42,391 bases of DNA from Streptomyces sp. GTDB taxonomy: Bacteria; Actinomycetota; Actinomycetes; Streptomycetales; Streptomycetaceae. The DNA is taken from NCBI RefSeq assembly GCF_031181555.1, contig NZ_JAPSKQ010000043.1:1-42391 (forward strand). Reading direction: 5' to 3'. Below the pieces are notes generated by a model, which was not told the DNA's origin, did no database searches, and was given only the letters and a program-made list of their open reading frames with translations. Shown piece by piece: positions 1 through 9,007 of the stretch; the stretch's first letter is position 1; every line of letters starts with the position of its first letter. Both the position numbers and the translations under genes were made by a program.

Positions 1-302
1 CCCGGCCGTACCTCGATCTCCGCCCACCCCAGGACGACCCGGCCCCGCTTCTCCAGGCGGCACAGCCCCGGGGAGTCGTCCTCCGGGGGCTGCCACACCG
101 TCACTTCCATCGGGTCGTCGAAGGAGAGGGGGCCGAGGCCCGTGCGGGCGACGACCCTCGTGCCCACGCCGGTGGGCCCGGGAGTGGTCACCGTGATCCG
201 GGTGAGGGGGACCGCCTCCCCGTGCCGGGGCCACCGGGTGAGCCGGTGCCAGGCCTCGTCGAGGGGGAGGGGTGCCGTGCGCTGGACAAGGAAGGTGGCC
301 AC
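1..302 (-). CDS. SRPBCC family protein (5' part only; gene runs off the window)
   Basis: This is the N-terminal ~100 residues of a minus-strand gene cut by the left edge. I read it from a GTG at 302-300, preceded by AGGA about 8 nt upstream. The translation begins VATFLVQRTAPLPLDEAW and continues with TGVGTRVVARTGLGPLSF, which is the pattern of START/SRPBCC-fold (polyketide cyclase/ligand-binding) proteins: an opening strand, a helix containing D-x-A-W, then antiparallel strands. No enzymatic residues can be assigned and the ligand is unknown. It lies 85 nt downstream of the deacetylase on the same strand and could share its transcript. Codon usage is normal for the window. Confidence 0.6.
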   Translation of the reverse strand, partial: MATFLVQRTAPLPLDEAWHRLTRWPRHGEAVPLTRITVTTPGPTGVGTRVVARTGLGPLSFDDPMEVTVWQPPEDDSPGLCRLEKRGRVVLGWAEIEVRP

Positions 303-387
303 GAGGGGATCCTAAGGAATCCCGTCCGCCCGTCGGCGCCTCCGGGGACGGGGCACCCGGTCGGCCCGGTCCCCGCTCCTTCGGCGC

Positions 388-1164
388 TCACCGGTACACC
401 TTCCCCGGCTCCGCCCTGCCGGGCGCGAGGAGCTGGGGGACCGTCACGAACACGTACCCCCGCTTCTTCAGCGCGTCGATGATGCCGGGCACGGCGGGGA
501 CGGTCCCGTCGTAGAGGTCGTGGAGCAGGATGATGCCGTCGCGGGAGGACTGGGCGAGGACGCGGCGGGTGATGAGGCCGGAGTCGGTCGTCCTGTAGTC
601 CTTCGCGGTCACGCTCCACAGGACCTCCGCGAGGCCCAGTTCGCGGGAGATCCCGTTCACGGTGCCGTTGGTGCGGCCCTGCGGCGGGCGCATCAGGGTG
701 GGGCGGCGGCCGGTGAGGCGTTCTATCTCCTCGTTGGGGCGCTCCAGTTCCTCGCGTATCTCCTCGGGCTCCAGGTCCGTCAGGATCCGGTGGGTCCAGG
801 TGTGGTTCGCCACCTCGTGGCCCTCGTCGGCCATGCGCTCGACGAGTTCGGGGTACTTCTCGATGTGCCGCCTGCCCATCAGGAAGAACGTCGCCGGTAC
901 GTGTTCCCGCTTCAGGATGTCCAGCAGCCGCGCGGAGTGCTCGCTCGGACCCGCGTCGAAGGTGAGCGCGATGCACTTGGCCTCGCGGCAGTCCACAGTG
1001 CCGAACCGGGCCTGGACGTCCGCGGACCGGACGGCGCTGGGAGCGGTGGTCTCCACCCGCGTACAGCCGCTCGGCGCCAGCGTCACGGCCGTGGCCGCCA
1101 GCACGCCCGTCAGAGCCCGGAACGCGGTCCCCGGTCTTTTCATCTTCCTGGTCAGAGAAGGCAT
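388..1164 (-). CDS. Polysaccharide deacetylase (NodB homology domain), exported or membrane-anchored
   Basis: Predicted to remove N-acetyl groups from a cell-wall or extracellular polysaccharide (carbohydrate esterase 4 fold). From the ATG at 1164 it is 258 aa. A basic start (RKMKRP) and hydrophobic stretch lead to LAPSGC at residues 29-34, a poor lipobox because Pro is at -3, so lipoprotein status is doubtful. NodB motifs are visible: motif 1 is TFDAGPS with the presumed base Asp at 70, motif 2 is HTWTH (His 121 and 125, metal ligands), motif 3 RPPQG, and LLHD near the C-terminus. The second Asp of the usual TFDD is Ala, which removes a canonical metal ligand. I chose the ATG at 1164 because TATAGT lies 6 nt upstream, which suggests a leaderless transcript. 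An upstream ATG at 1179 falls inside the promoter palindrome. Confidence 0.85.
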   Translation of the reverse strand: MPSLTRKMKRPGTAFRALTGVLAATAVTLAPSGCTRVETTAPSAVRSADVQARFGTVDCREAKCIALTFDAGPSEHSARLLDILKREHVPATFFLMGRRHIEKYPELVERMADEGHEVANHTWTHRILTDLEPEEIREELERPNEEIERLTGRRPTLMRPPQGRTNGTVNGISRELGLAEVLWSVTAKDYRTTDSGLITRRVLAQSSRDGIILLHDLYDGTVPAVPGIIDALKKRGYVFVTVPQLLAPGRAEPGKVYR

Positions 1165-1169
1165 GCCGG

Positions 1170-1204
1170 GACTATACATAGCGTATATACACGCGATGCA
1201 TAGT
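1170..1204 (-). promoter_or_regulatory. Putative leaderless promoter and palindromic operator of the deacetylase gene
   Basis: An AT-rich island in very GC-rich DNA. On the minus strand TATAGT (1175-1170) is followed by six bases and then the ATG at 1164, the spacing expected of a leaderless Streptomyces mRNA; no Shine-Dalgarno sequence is visible. The arms ACTATACAT (1171-1179) and ATGCATAGT (1196-1204) form a 9-bp inverted repeat with one mismatch, enclosing GTATATAC. The left arm covers the -10, so a bound protein would block the promoter. The regulator is unknown. Confidence 0.5.
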
Positions 1205-1270
1205 CCGTTTCGCGTGCCCTCGGACGGGAGGGCGGGGGCATGTGAGCGTCGTCACCGGGTTACTCGCGCC

Positions 1271-1315
1271 GGCAGGTGCGACGCCGGCACGTGCGACGCC
1301 GGTCCGTGTGGCGTC
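1271..1315. repeat. 15-bp tandem repeat upstream of the SDR gene
   Basis: Two almost identical 15-bp units, GGCAGGTGCGACGCC and GGCACGTGCGACGCC (14/15), are followed by a third, diverged unit (10/15). They lie in the divergent intergenic space about 40 nt before the SDR start. They could be repeated regulator sites or simple slippage; I cannot tell which. Confidence 0.5.
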
Positions 1316-1355
1316 GACGCGTACGACGCGAACGCGAGACGCGAGGAGGAGCCCC

Positions 1356-2318
<963 letters not shown>

Positions 2319-2331
2319 GCCGGCCACCGCG

Positions 2332-2358
2332 CCGGCCTGCGCCGTCGCCGCAGGCCGG
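2332..2358 (+). terminator. Hairpin terminator after the SDR gene
   Basis: Perfect 10-bp stem CCGGCCTGCG / CGCAGGCCGG with a 7-nt loop, 13 nt after the SDR stop. There is no T-tract, as is usual in Streptomyces. It suggests the large operon downstream has its own promoter. Confidence 0.6.
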
Positions 2359-2399
2359 AGACCGGGGCATATCTCTGCGAATCCGGGCATACCGATGCG

Positions 2400-2426
2400 A
2401 GTTGTCTCCAAGTGTTTGAGACAACT
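2400..2426. promoter_or_regulatory. Perfect 9-bp inverted repeat upstream of the glycan operon
   Basis: AGTTGTCTC (2400-2408) and GAGACAACT (2418-2426) form a perfect palindrome with a 9-nt spacer, 61 nt before the carbamoyltransferase ATG. Its mixed base composition, one-turn arm spacing and lack of a T-run suit a dimeric repressor operator better than a terminator. The binding protein is unknown; no regulator lies in the operon. Confidence 0.5.
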
Positions 2427-2487
2427 GCGGTGCGGCACTCGCGTCCCGAGAGCACCACCCGTACCGCAGGGACGGAGCACATGCCTC

Positions 2488-4125
2488 ATGCGCATCCTTG
2501 GTATCAACGCCCTGTTCCACGACCCCGCCGCCGCCCTGGTCGTCGACGGCCGGACCGTGGCCGCGGCCGAGGAGGAGCGCTTCAGCCGGCGCAAGCACGG
2601 CAAGCGGCCCCTGCCGTTCTCCGCCTGGGAGCTGCCCGAGCAGTCCGCCCGCTGGTGCCTGGAGCGGGCGGGCCTCGGCCCCGCCGACCTGGACGCCGTC
2701 ACCTACTCCTTCGACCCGGCGCTGGCCCGGCCCGCCCGTGACATGGGCCTGGACGACCCCTGGGACCCGCTGCGCCTGGAGTACGCGCGCCGCGCCCCCG
2801 AGTTCCTCGCCGAGGCCCTGCCCGGCCTCGACCCCGCCCGGGTCGTCTTCGTCCCCCACCACGTCGCCCACGCCGCCTCCGCCGGACCGGCCTCCCCGCA
2901 CCCCGACAGCGCCGTCCTCGTCCTGGACGGCCGCGGCGAGGCCGCCTCCCACCTGGCCGGCCGCTACCGCGACGGCAAGCTCGACACCCTCGCCACCCAG
3001 GCGCTGCCCGACTCCCTCGGCCTGGTCTACGAGGAGCTCACCGCCCACCTCGGCTTCCTGCGCAGCAGCGACGAGTACAAGGTGATGGCCCTCGCCTCCT
3101 ACGGAACCCCGCGCCACCTGGCCCGCCTGCGGGAGGACATCCACCCGACCGGCCACGGCGGCTTCCGCGCCCACGGCGTCGACTGGGCCGCCCTCGCCCC
3201 GCCCCGCGCCAAGGGCGAACCGTGGACCCGGGACCACGCCGACCTGGCCGCCAGCGCCCAGGCCGTCCTGGAGGAGGTGCTGCTGGAGCTCGTGCACTGG
3301 CTGCACCGCGAGGCCGGCGGCGACGCCCTCACCATGGCCGGCGGCGTCGCGCTGAACTGCGTCGCCAACTCGGTGATCGCCGCGCGCGGCCCGTACCGGA
3401 ACGTGTGGGTGCAGCCCGCCGCCGGTGACGCCGGCACCGCGCTCGGCGGCGCCCTCCACCTGGCCGCGCAGGAGAGCACCCCCGAGCCCCTGCCCGGCGC
3501 CGACCTCGGCCGCGGCTGGAGCGACGACGAACTGCGCGCCTGGCTGGAGCGGGCCGCGATCCCGTACGAGAGGCCCGACGACATCGCCGAGACCGTCGCC
3601 GAGGAACTGGCCCGGGACGGCATCGTCGCCTGGTTCCAGGGCCGCAGCGAGTACGGGCCGCGCGCCCTCGGGCACCGCTCCCTGCTCGCCCACCCGGGCC
3701 GCGCCGAGAACCTGGAACGGCTCAACCACGTCAAGGGCCGCGAGGAGTTCCGGCCCGTCGCCCCCATGGTCCTCGCCGACCGGGCCGCCGGACTGTTCTC
3801 CCGCGGCCCGCTGCCCAGCCCGTACATGCTCTTCGTCCACGACGTCGCCCCCGCGTGGCGCGAGCGGATCCCGGCCGTCGTCCACGTCGACGGCACCGCC
3901 CGCATCCAGACCGTCGAGGAGCGCCAGGAGCCCCTGGTCGCGCGGATGCTGCGCGGCTTCGAACGGCGCACCGGACTGCCCGTGGTGGTCAACACCAGCC
4001 TCAACACCGCCGGCCGGCCGATGGTCGACGACCCGCGCGACGCCCTGGAGTGCTTCGGCTCCGCCCCGGTGGACCTGCTGGCGATCGGGCCGTACGCGGT
4101 GCGCAGGGGGAGGGCGTTCGGATGA
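2488..4125 (+). CDS. O-carbamoyltransferase of the NodU/CmcH/TobZ family
   Basis: A 545-aa enzyme expected to transfer a carbamoyl group from carbamoyl phosphate, via carbamoyl adenylate, to a hydroxyl of a sugar. The N-terminal Kae1-like domain opens with MRILGINALFHDPAAAL and carries the metal-binding set HHVAHAASA (His 124, 125, 128). The AGGVALNC and GDAGTALGGA segments follow. The C-terminal domain has the family signature EYGPRALGHRSLLAHP and PVVVNTSLN. Length is normal for the family. The ATG at 2488 has GGAG 10 nt upstream. It is the first gene of an eleven-gene coupled operon and overlaps the next gene by ATGA. Context suggests carbamoylation of a heptose or other glycan residue, as carbamoyltransferases do in bleomycin-type sugar pathways; the acceptor is inferred. 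Confidence 0.88.
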   Translation: MRILGINALFHDPAAALVVDGRTVAAAEEERFSRRKHGKRPLPFSAWELPEQSARWCLERAGLGPADLDAVTYSFDPALARPARDMGLDDPWDPLRLEYARRAPEFLAEALPGLDPARVVFVPHHVAHAASAGPASPHPDSAVLVLDGRGEAASHLAGRYRDGKLDTLATQALPDSLGLVYEELTAHLGFLRSSDEYKVMALASYGTPRHLARLREDIHPTGHGGFRAHGVDWAALAPPRAKGEPWTRDHADLAASAQAVLEEVLLELVHWLHREAGGDALTMAGGVALNCVANSVIAARGPYRNVWVQPAAGDAGTALGGALHLAAQESTPEPLPGADLGRGWSDDELRAWLERAAIPYERPDDIAETVAEELARDGIVAWFQGRSEYGPRALGHRSLLAHPGRAENLERLNHVKGREEFRPVAPMVLADRAAGLFSRGPLPSPYMLFVHDVAPAWRERIPAVVHVDGTARIQTVEERQEPLVARMLRGFERRTGLPVVVNTSLNTAGRPMVDDPRDALECFGSAPVDLLAIGPYAVRRGRAFG

Positions 4126-5129
4126 CGTCGTACGCCGTCGTGGTCCCCACGCTGGTGCGGGACACCCTCGCCGACTGCCTCGCCGCGCTGGCCGCCGCGA
4201 CCGGGCCGCACCCCGACGCGATCGTCCTCGTCGACGACCGGCGGCCCGGACCCGGTTCCGGAGCCGCGCCGCTGGAGCACGCGTTGAGCGTCCTCGGCGA
4301 CCTGCGCGAGCGCACCACCGTCCTCACCGGCGGGGGCCGCGGGCCCGCCGCCGCCCGCAACACCGGGCTGCGCGCCGTCACCGGGCCCTGGGTCGCCTTC
4401 CTCGACGACGACGTCCAGGTCGGCCCGCACTGGTGCGCACAGCTCGTCCAGGACCTGCAGGAGGCGTCCCCCGACACCGCCGGCGTCCAGGGCGTCATCA
4501 CCGTGCCGCTGCCCGGCGGGCGCCGCCCCACCGACTGGGAACGCGGCACCGCCGGCCTCGCCCGGGCCCGCTGGATCACCGCCGACATGGCCTACCGCAC
4601 CGAGGCCCTCAAGCAGGTCGGCGGCTTCGACGAGCGCTTCCCGCGCGCCTTCCGCGAGGACGCCGACCTCGCGCTGCGCCTCCTGGACGCCGGCTGGCGC
4701 ATCCGCCAGGGCCGGCGCACCACCCTGCACCCCGTGCGCCCCGCCTCCCGCTGGGTGTCGGTGAAGCAGCAGCGCGGCAACGCCGACGACGCCCTGATGC
4801 GGCGCCTGCACGGACCCGACTGGTGGGACAAGGCGGTCGCGCCGCGCGGCCGGATCCGCCGCCACGCCGCGATCACCGCCGCCGGCGCGGCCGCCTGCGC
4901 CCTCGCCGTCACCGGGCACCGCCGGGCGGCCGCCGCCTGCGCCCTCGGCTGGGCCGCCGGGACCGCGGAGTTCGCCCGCGCCCGGATCGTCCCCGGGCCG
5001 CGCACCCGCGACGAGGTGACGACCATGCTGGCCACCAGCGTGCTCATCCCGCCCGCCGCGACCTGGCACCGGCTGGCCGGGGCCTGGCGCCACCGGCACG
5101 CCCCCGCCTGGCCGGAGGTGGCCCGATGA
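4122..5129 (+). CDS. Glycosyltransferase family 2 (GT-A fold)
   Basis: A 335-aa inverting glycosyltransferase. The first strand YAVVVPTLVRD and the acidic VLVDDRRPG form the nucleotide-sugar site. DDD at residues 95-97, in the AFLDDDVQVG context, is the DXD-type metal motif, preceded by the family element NTGLRAVTGPW. FREDADLALRLLDAG is the usual ED motif region. A hydrophobic stretch at roughly residues 250-280 may dock it to the membrane. The start is set by the ATGA overlap with the carbamoyltransferase stop, and it overlaps the next gene the same way. Donor and acceptor cannot be read. Confidence 0.85.
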   Translation: MTSYAVVVPTLVRDTLADCLAALAAATGPHPDAIVLVDDRRPGPGSGAAPLEHALSVLGDLRERTTVLTGGGRGPAAARNTGLRAVTGPWVAFLDDDVQVGPHWCAQLVQDLQEASPDTAGVQGVITVPLPGGRRPTDWERGTAGLARARWITADMAYRTEALKQVGGFDERFPRAFREDADLALRLLDAGWRIRQGRRTTLHPVRPASRWVSVKQQRGNADDALMRRLHGPDWWDKAVAPRGRIRRHAAITAAGAAACALAVTGHRRAAAACALGWAAGTAEFARARIVPGPRTRDEVTTMLATSVLIPPAATWHRLAGAWRHRHAPAWPEVAR

Positions 5130-5851
5130 GCCCGACGAGCCCGGTGCGCCCGGTGAAGGCGGTGCTGTTCGACCGCGACGGCACCCTGGTCCACGACGTC
5201 CCCTACAACGCCGACCCCGAGCGGGTGCGCCCCGTCGAGGGCGCCCGCGAGGCGCTCGACGCGCTGCGCGCCCGCTCCCTCCGCACCGGCGTCGTCACCA
5301 ACCAGTCCGGCGTCGCCCGCGGACTGCTCACCGACGCCGACGTCCGCCGCGTCAACCGCCGCGTCGACGAACTCCTCGGCCCCTTCGACGTGTGGGCGGT
5401 CTGCCCGCACGGGCCCGACGACGGCTGCCACTGCCGCAAACCCCGGCCGGGCATGATCCTGTGGGCGGCCGGGCGGATCTGCGCGGACCCGGCCGACTGC
5501 GTCGTCATCGGCGACATCGGCGCCGACGTCGAGGCCGCGCGCCGGGCCGGCGCCCACGGCATCCTCGTCCCCACCCCGCAGACCCGCCCCGAGGAGACGG
5601 CCGCCGCCGCCCACGTGGCACCGGACCTCGCGACCGCGGTACGGATGGTGCTGGACGGCCCGCCGTGGACCCGCCCCCCGGACGCCGCGCCGCACCGGAC
5701 GGGCCGCCCGGAGGAGACGCCGCGGCGGGGCGGGGGGCCGGGCGTTTCCGCGTCGGACGCGGGGCGTTCCGCGCCGCGGGCACCGGGGGACTCCGCCACG
5801 GCCGTCCCCGCGGCCGGCGCGGGACGCCCCGTACCGGGGAGGCGCGCGTGA
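5126..5851 (+). CDS. gmhB: D-glycero-D-manno-heptose 1,7-bisphosphate phosphatase-like HAD hydrolase
   Basis: Predicted to remove the C7 phosphate of heptose 1,7-bisphosphate, the step between the HldE kinase and nucleotidyltransferase reactions. The HAD motif FDRDGTLV places the nucleophile and acid at Asp16 and Asp18. TNQSGVARG is motif II. CRKPRPGM holds the motif III lysine, and IGDIGADVEAA is motif IV. The zinc loop C93-x-H95-x5-C101-x-C103 is the GmhB/HisB-N hallmark. The catalytic domain ends near residue 178. The remaining ~60 residues are a low-complexity Pro/Gly/Arg/Ala tail not expected in GmhB (usual length about 180-190). The gene overlaps both neighbours by 4 nt. A histidinol-phosphatase role is possible by family but disfavoured by the gmhA/hldE context. 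Confidence 0.85.
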   Translation: MSPTSPVRPVKAVLFDRDGTLVHDVPYNADPERVRPVEGAREALDALRARSLRTGVVTNQSGVARGLLTDADVRRVNRRVDELLGPFDVWAVCPHGPDDGCHCRKPRPGMILWAAGRICADPADCVVIGDIGADVEAARRAGAHGILVPTPQTRPEETAAAAHVAPDLATAVRMVLDGPPWTRPPDAAPHRTGRPEETPRRGGGPGVSASDAGRSAPRAPGDSATAVPAAGAGRPVPGRRA

Positions 5852-6846
5852 AGGCCCTCGTCACCCGCCTCGACAACTTCGGCGACGTCCTGCTCGCCGG
5901 GCCCGCCGTGCGCGCCGTCGCCGCCCGGGCCGACACCGTCACACTGCTGTGCGGGCCGCACGGAGCCCCCGCCGCCCGGCTGCTGCCCGGCGTGGACGAG
6001 GTCCTCGTCTGGGACGCCCCCTGGGCCGGGTTCCAGCCGCCCGAGGTGCGCCGCGAGGAGATCGACGCGCTCGTCGCCGCCGTCGCCGCCACGGACGCCG
6101 ACACCGCGCTGGTCCTCACCTCCTTCCACCAGTCCCCGCTGCCCACCGCCCTGCTGCTGCGGCTGGCCGGGGTCCGCTTCATCGCCGCCGACAGCGAGGA
6201 CTACCCCGGCTCCCTCCTCGACGTGCGCCACCACCGCGCCCCGCACGCCCACGAGGCCGAGGCCGCGCTCGACCTCGCCGAGGCCGCCGGTTTCCCCCGG
6301 GCCGACGACGGACGGCTGCGGGTGCTCCCGCCGCCCCCGGTCGACGAGCTGACCGGCCCGGCCGGATACGTCGTCGTCCACCCGGGCGCCAGCGTGCCCG
6401 CCCGCGCCTGGAGCCCCGAGCGGTGCGCGCAGGCCGTGCGTGAACTCGCCGCCGCCGGACGCCGGGTGGTGGTCACCGGCGGCGCGGGGGAGCGGGACCT
6501 GACCGCGTACGTGGCCGGCGACCGGGGCCTCGACCTCGGCGGCCGCACCGACGCCGCCGAACTCGCCGGAGTGCTCGCCGGGGCCGCCTGCGCCGTCACC
6601 GGCAACACCGGGCCCGCGCACCTCGCCGCCGCCGTCGGCACCCCGGTGGTGTCCCTGTTCGCGCCGGTCGTCCCGGCCGAGCGGTGGCGGCCGTACGGCG
6701 TGCCGTACGTGCTGCTCGGCGACCAGCGGGCGCCGTGCGCCGGCACCAGGGCCCGGCAGTGCCCCGTGCCCGGCCACCCGTGCCTGGACGACGTGACCGC
6801 GCTCGACGTCGTCGCCGCCGTCGACAAGCTCGTGGAGGTGGCATGA
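5848..6846 (+). CDS. Glycosyltransferase family 9 (ADP-heptose:glycan heptosyltransferase family)
   Basis: A 332-aa GT-B enzyme of the heptosyltransferase family (WaaC/WaaF/RfaF). It starts MKALVTRLDNFGDVLLAGP, matching the family opening (R-x-D-x-x-G-D), has the mid-protein PGASVPARAWSPERCAQ phosphate/nucleotide-binding segment, and ends with GNTGPAHLAAAVGTPVVSLF followed by PAERWRPYG. It begins with GTG overlapping the gmhB stop (GTGA). With GmhA, GmhB and HldE encoded around it, a nucleotide-heptose donor is a well-supported inference. The acceptor is unknown because this is a Gram-positive without lipid A. A second GT9 is encoded at 10993. Confidence 0.85.
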   Translation: MKALVTRLDNFGDVLLAGPAVRAVAARADTVTLLCGPHGAPAARLLPGVDEVLVWDAPWAGFQPPEVRREEIDALVAAVAATDADTALVLTSFHQSPLPTALLLRLAGVRFIAADSEDYPGSLLDVRHHRAPHAHEAEAALDLAEAAGFPRADDGRLRVLPPPPVDELTGPAGYVVVHPGASVPARAWSPERCAQAVRELAAAGRRVVVTGGAGERDLTAYVAGDRGLDLGGRTDAAELAGVLAGAACAVTGNTGPAHLAAAVGTPVVSLFAPVVPAERWRPYGVPYVLLGDQRAPCAGTRARQCPVPGHPCLDDVTALDVVAAVDKLVEVA

Positions 6847-7793
6847 GGATCCTGCTCTGGCACGTGCACGGGTCGTGGACCACGGCCTTCGTGCAGGGCC
6901 CGCACACCTACGTCGTCCCCGTCACCCCGGACCGCGGGCCCGACGGCCTGGGCCGCGCCCGCACCTTCGACTGGCCCGACTCGGTCGTCGAGGTGCCCCC
7001 GGAGCGCCTGCGCGAGACGGACATCGACGTCGTCGTGCTGCAACGGCCACACGAACTCGCCCTCGTCGACCGGTGGCTGGGCCGCCGCCCGCCCCTGGTC
7101 TACCTGGAGCACAACGCCCCGCACGGGGACGTGCCCGACACCCGCCACCCGGCCGCGGACATCCCCGGTGTCACCCTCGTCCACGTCACCCACTTCAACC
7201 GCCTGATGTGGGACGCCGGTTCCACCCCGGCCACCGTCATCGAACACGGCATCGTCGACCCCGGTCCGCTGTGGACCGGCGAACTGCCGCACGCCGCCGT
7301 CGTCGTCAACGAGCCGGTGCGCCGCGGCCGTACCACCGGCACCGACCTGCTGCCGGCCTTCGCCGGGGCGGCGCCCCTCGACGTCTTCGGCATGGGCACC
7401 GAAGGCCTCGCCGGCCACCTCGGCCTGCCCGCCGACCGCTGCCGCGCGCACGAGCTGACGCAGGCCGACCTGCACGCGGCGATGGCCCGCCGGCGCGTCT
7501 ACGTCCACCCCGTGCGCTGGACCTCCCTCGGCCTGTCCCTGCTGGAGGCCATGCACCTGGGCATGCCCGTCGTCGCGCTCGCCACCACCGAGGTCACCGA
7601 GGCCGTACCGCCCGGTGCCGGAGTGGTCTCCAACCGGCTCGACGTACTGACCGAAGCCGTACGGGACTTCGTCGCCGACCCGCTGCGTGCCCGCCTGGCC
7701 GGCGAGGGCGCGCGTGCGGCGGCGCTGTCCCGCTACGGGCTGTCCCGCTTCCTGGACGACTGGGAGCGGCTCCTGAAGGAGGTGACCCGATGA
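6843..7793 (+). CDS. GT-B glycosyltransferase (GT4-like) with altered EX7E motif
   Basis: A 316-aa protein with the GT-B plan: an N-terminal Rossmann domain starting [35 protein letters not shown] in the acceptor domain, [10 protein letters not shown] at the linker, and a C-terminal [18 protein letters not shown] nucleotide-binding segment. In GT4 enzymes this last segment normally reads E-x7-E. Here the second Glu is present but the first position is Thr. Either the family tolerates this or donor binding differs. It is shorter than typical GT4 proteins (~370-400 aa). It is fully coupled by ATGA overlaps on both sides. Confidence 0.75.
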   Translation: MRILLWHVHGSWTTAFVQGPHTYVVPVTPDRGPDGLGRARTFDWPDSVVEVPPERLRETDIDVVVLQRPHELALVDRWLGRRPPLVYLEHNAPHGDVPDTRHPAADIPGVTLVHVTHFNRLMWDAGSTPATVIEHGIVDPGPLWTGELPHAAVVVNEPVRRGRTTGTDLLPAFAGAAPLDVFGMGTEGLAGHLGLPADRCRAHELTQADLHAAMARRRVYVHPVRWTSLGLSLLEAMHLGMPVVALATTEVTEAVPPGAGVVSNRLDVLTEAVRDFVADPLRARLAGEGARAAALSRYGLSRFLDDWERLLKEVTR

Positions 7794-9007
7794 GGATCGC
7801 CATGGTGTCCGAGCACGCGAGCCCGCTCGCCGCGCTCGGCGGCGTCGACGCCGGCGGCCAGAACGTGTACGTGGCGCGGCTCAGCGAGGAGTTGGCCCGG
7901 CGCGGCCATCACGTCACGGTGTACACCCGCCGTGACGCGGCCGACCTGCCCGACCGGGTGCCGCTGCCCGGCGGCGCGGTCGTCGAGCACGTGCCCGCCG
8001 GCCCGCCCGAGACCGTCCCCAAGGACGAACTGCTGCCCCACATGCCCGCGTTCGGCGCGTACCTCGCCCGGGCCTGGCGGCGGGAGAGGCCGGACGTCGT
8101 GCACGCCCACTTCTGGATGTCGGGCCTGGCCGCCCGGACCGGCGCCCGCCCGCACGCCATCCCGGTCGTGCAGACGTTCCACGCCCTCGGCACCGTCAAG
8201 CGCCGCCACCAGGGATGGCGGGACACCAGCCCGCCCGAACGCCTCGCCGTCGAGCGGCAGATCGGACGCGGCTGTGAACGCGTCCTCGCCACCTGCAGCG
8301 ACGAGGTGCGCGAGCTGGCCGAGATGGGCGTGCCCCGAAGCCGGGTGTCGGTGGTGCCCTGCGGCGTGGACGCCGGCCACTTCCGCCCCGGTGCCGAGGG
8401 GACGGGCGTACCGCCGCGCCGCGAGCGGTACCGGCTGCTCGCCTGCGGCCGGCTGGTCCGCCGCAAGGGCTACGACCTGGCCGTCCGCGCGCTGACGGCG
8501 ATCCCGGACACCGAACTCGTCGTCGCCGGGGGCCCCGCCGCCGGACGGCTGGGCCGGGACCCGGAGGCCCGGCGGCTGTGGCACCTCGCGCACCGCGCCG
8601 GGGTGGCCGACCGGGTGCGGCTGCTCGGCGCGGTCGACCCGGCCGACATGCCGGCCCTCATCGGCAGCGCCGACCTGGTGCTGTGCACCCCCGTCTACGA
8701 ACCGTTCGGCATCGTGCCGCTGGAGGCGATGGCGTGCGCCGTGCCGGTCGTCGCCACCGACGTCGGCGGCCACCGCGACAGCGTCGCCGACGGCACCACC
8801 GGCCGGCTGGTCCCGCCCGGGGACCCCGAGGCGGTCGCCGCCGCCGTACGCGAACTCCTCGCCGCGGACGGACTGCGCCGCCGCTACGGCGCCGCCGGAC
8901 GCGCACGCGTACTGGCCCACTACACCTGGAGCCGCGTCGCCGACGGCGTCGAGGACGTCCACCGCCAGGTCCTGACCGCACACGCGATCCCGAAAGAGGT
9001 GGCCTGA
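7790..9007 (+). CDS. Glycosyltransferase family 4 (MshA/sucrose-synthase-like)
   Basis: A 405-aa retaining GT-B glycosyltransferase. It opens [13 protein letters not shown] and contains the loop GGVDAGGQNVYVARLSEEL, the acceptor/donor glycine-rich loop typical of the MshA and sucrose-synthase group. DVVHAHFWMSG and VPCGVDAGHFRPG follow. EPFGIVPLE gives the EX7E motif at Glu304/Glu312, and DVGGHRDSVADG is the C-terminal signature. Nothing identifies it as MshA of mycothiol synthesis, and its placement between GT and heptose genes argues for a glycan role. It overlaps the previous gene by ATGA and ends as TGATG with the start of gmhA. Confidence 0.85.
   Translation: MRIAMVSEHASPLAALGGVDAGGQNVYVARLSEELARRGHHVTVYTRRDAADLPDRVPLPGGAVVEHVPAGPPETVPKDELLPHMPAFGAYLARAWRRERPDVVHAHFWMSGLAARTGARPHAIPVVQTFHALGTVKRRHQGWRDTSPPERLAVERQIGRGCERVLATCSDEVRELAEMGVPRSRVSVVPCGVDAGHFRPGAEGTGVPPRRERYRLLACGRLVRRKGYDLAVRALTAIPDTELVVAGGPAAGRLGRDPEARRLWHLAHRAGVADRVRLLGAVDPADMPALIGSADLVLCTPVYEPFGIVPLEAMACAVPVVATDVGGHRDSVADGTTGRLVPPGDPEAVAAAVRELLAADGLRRRYGAAGRARVLAHYTWSRVADGVEDVHRQVLTAHAIPKEVA

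Noticed and set aside
1242..1355. Upstream in-frame GTG start for the SDR gene
   Set aside because: It would add 38 residues encoded by tandem repeats before the Rossmann strand; the GTG at 1356 has a better ribosome site and the usual distance to G-x-x-G-x-x-G.
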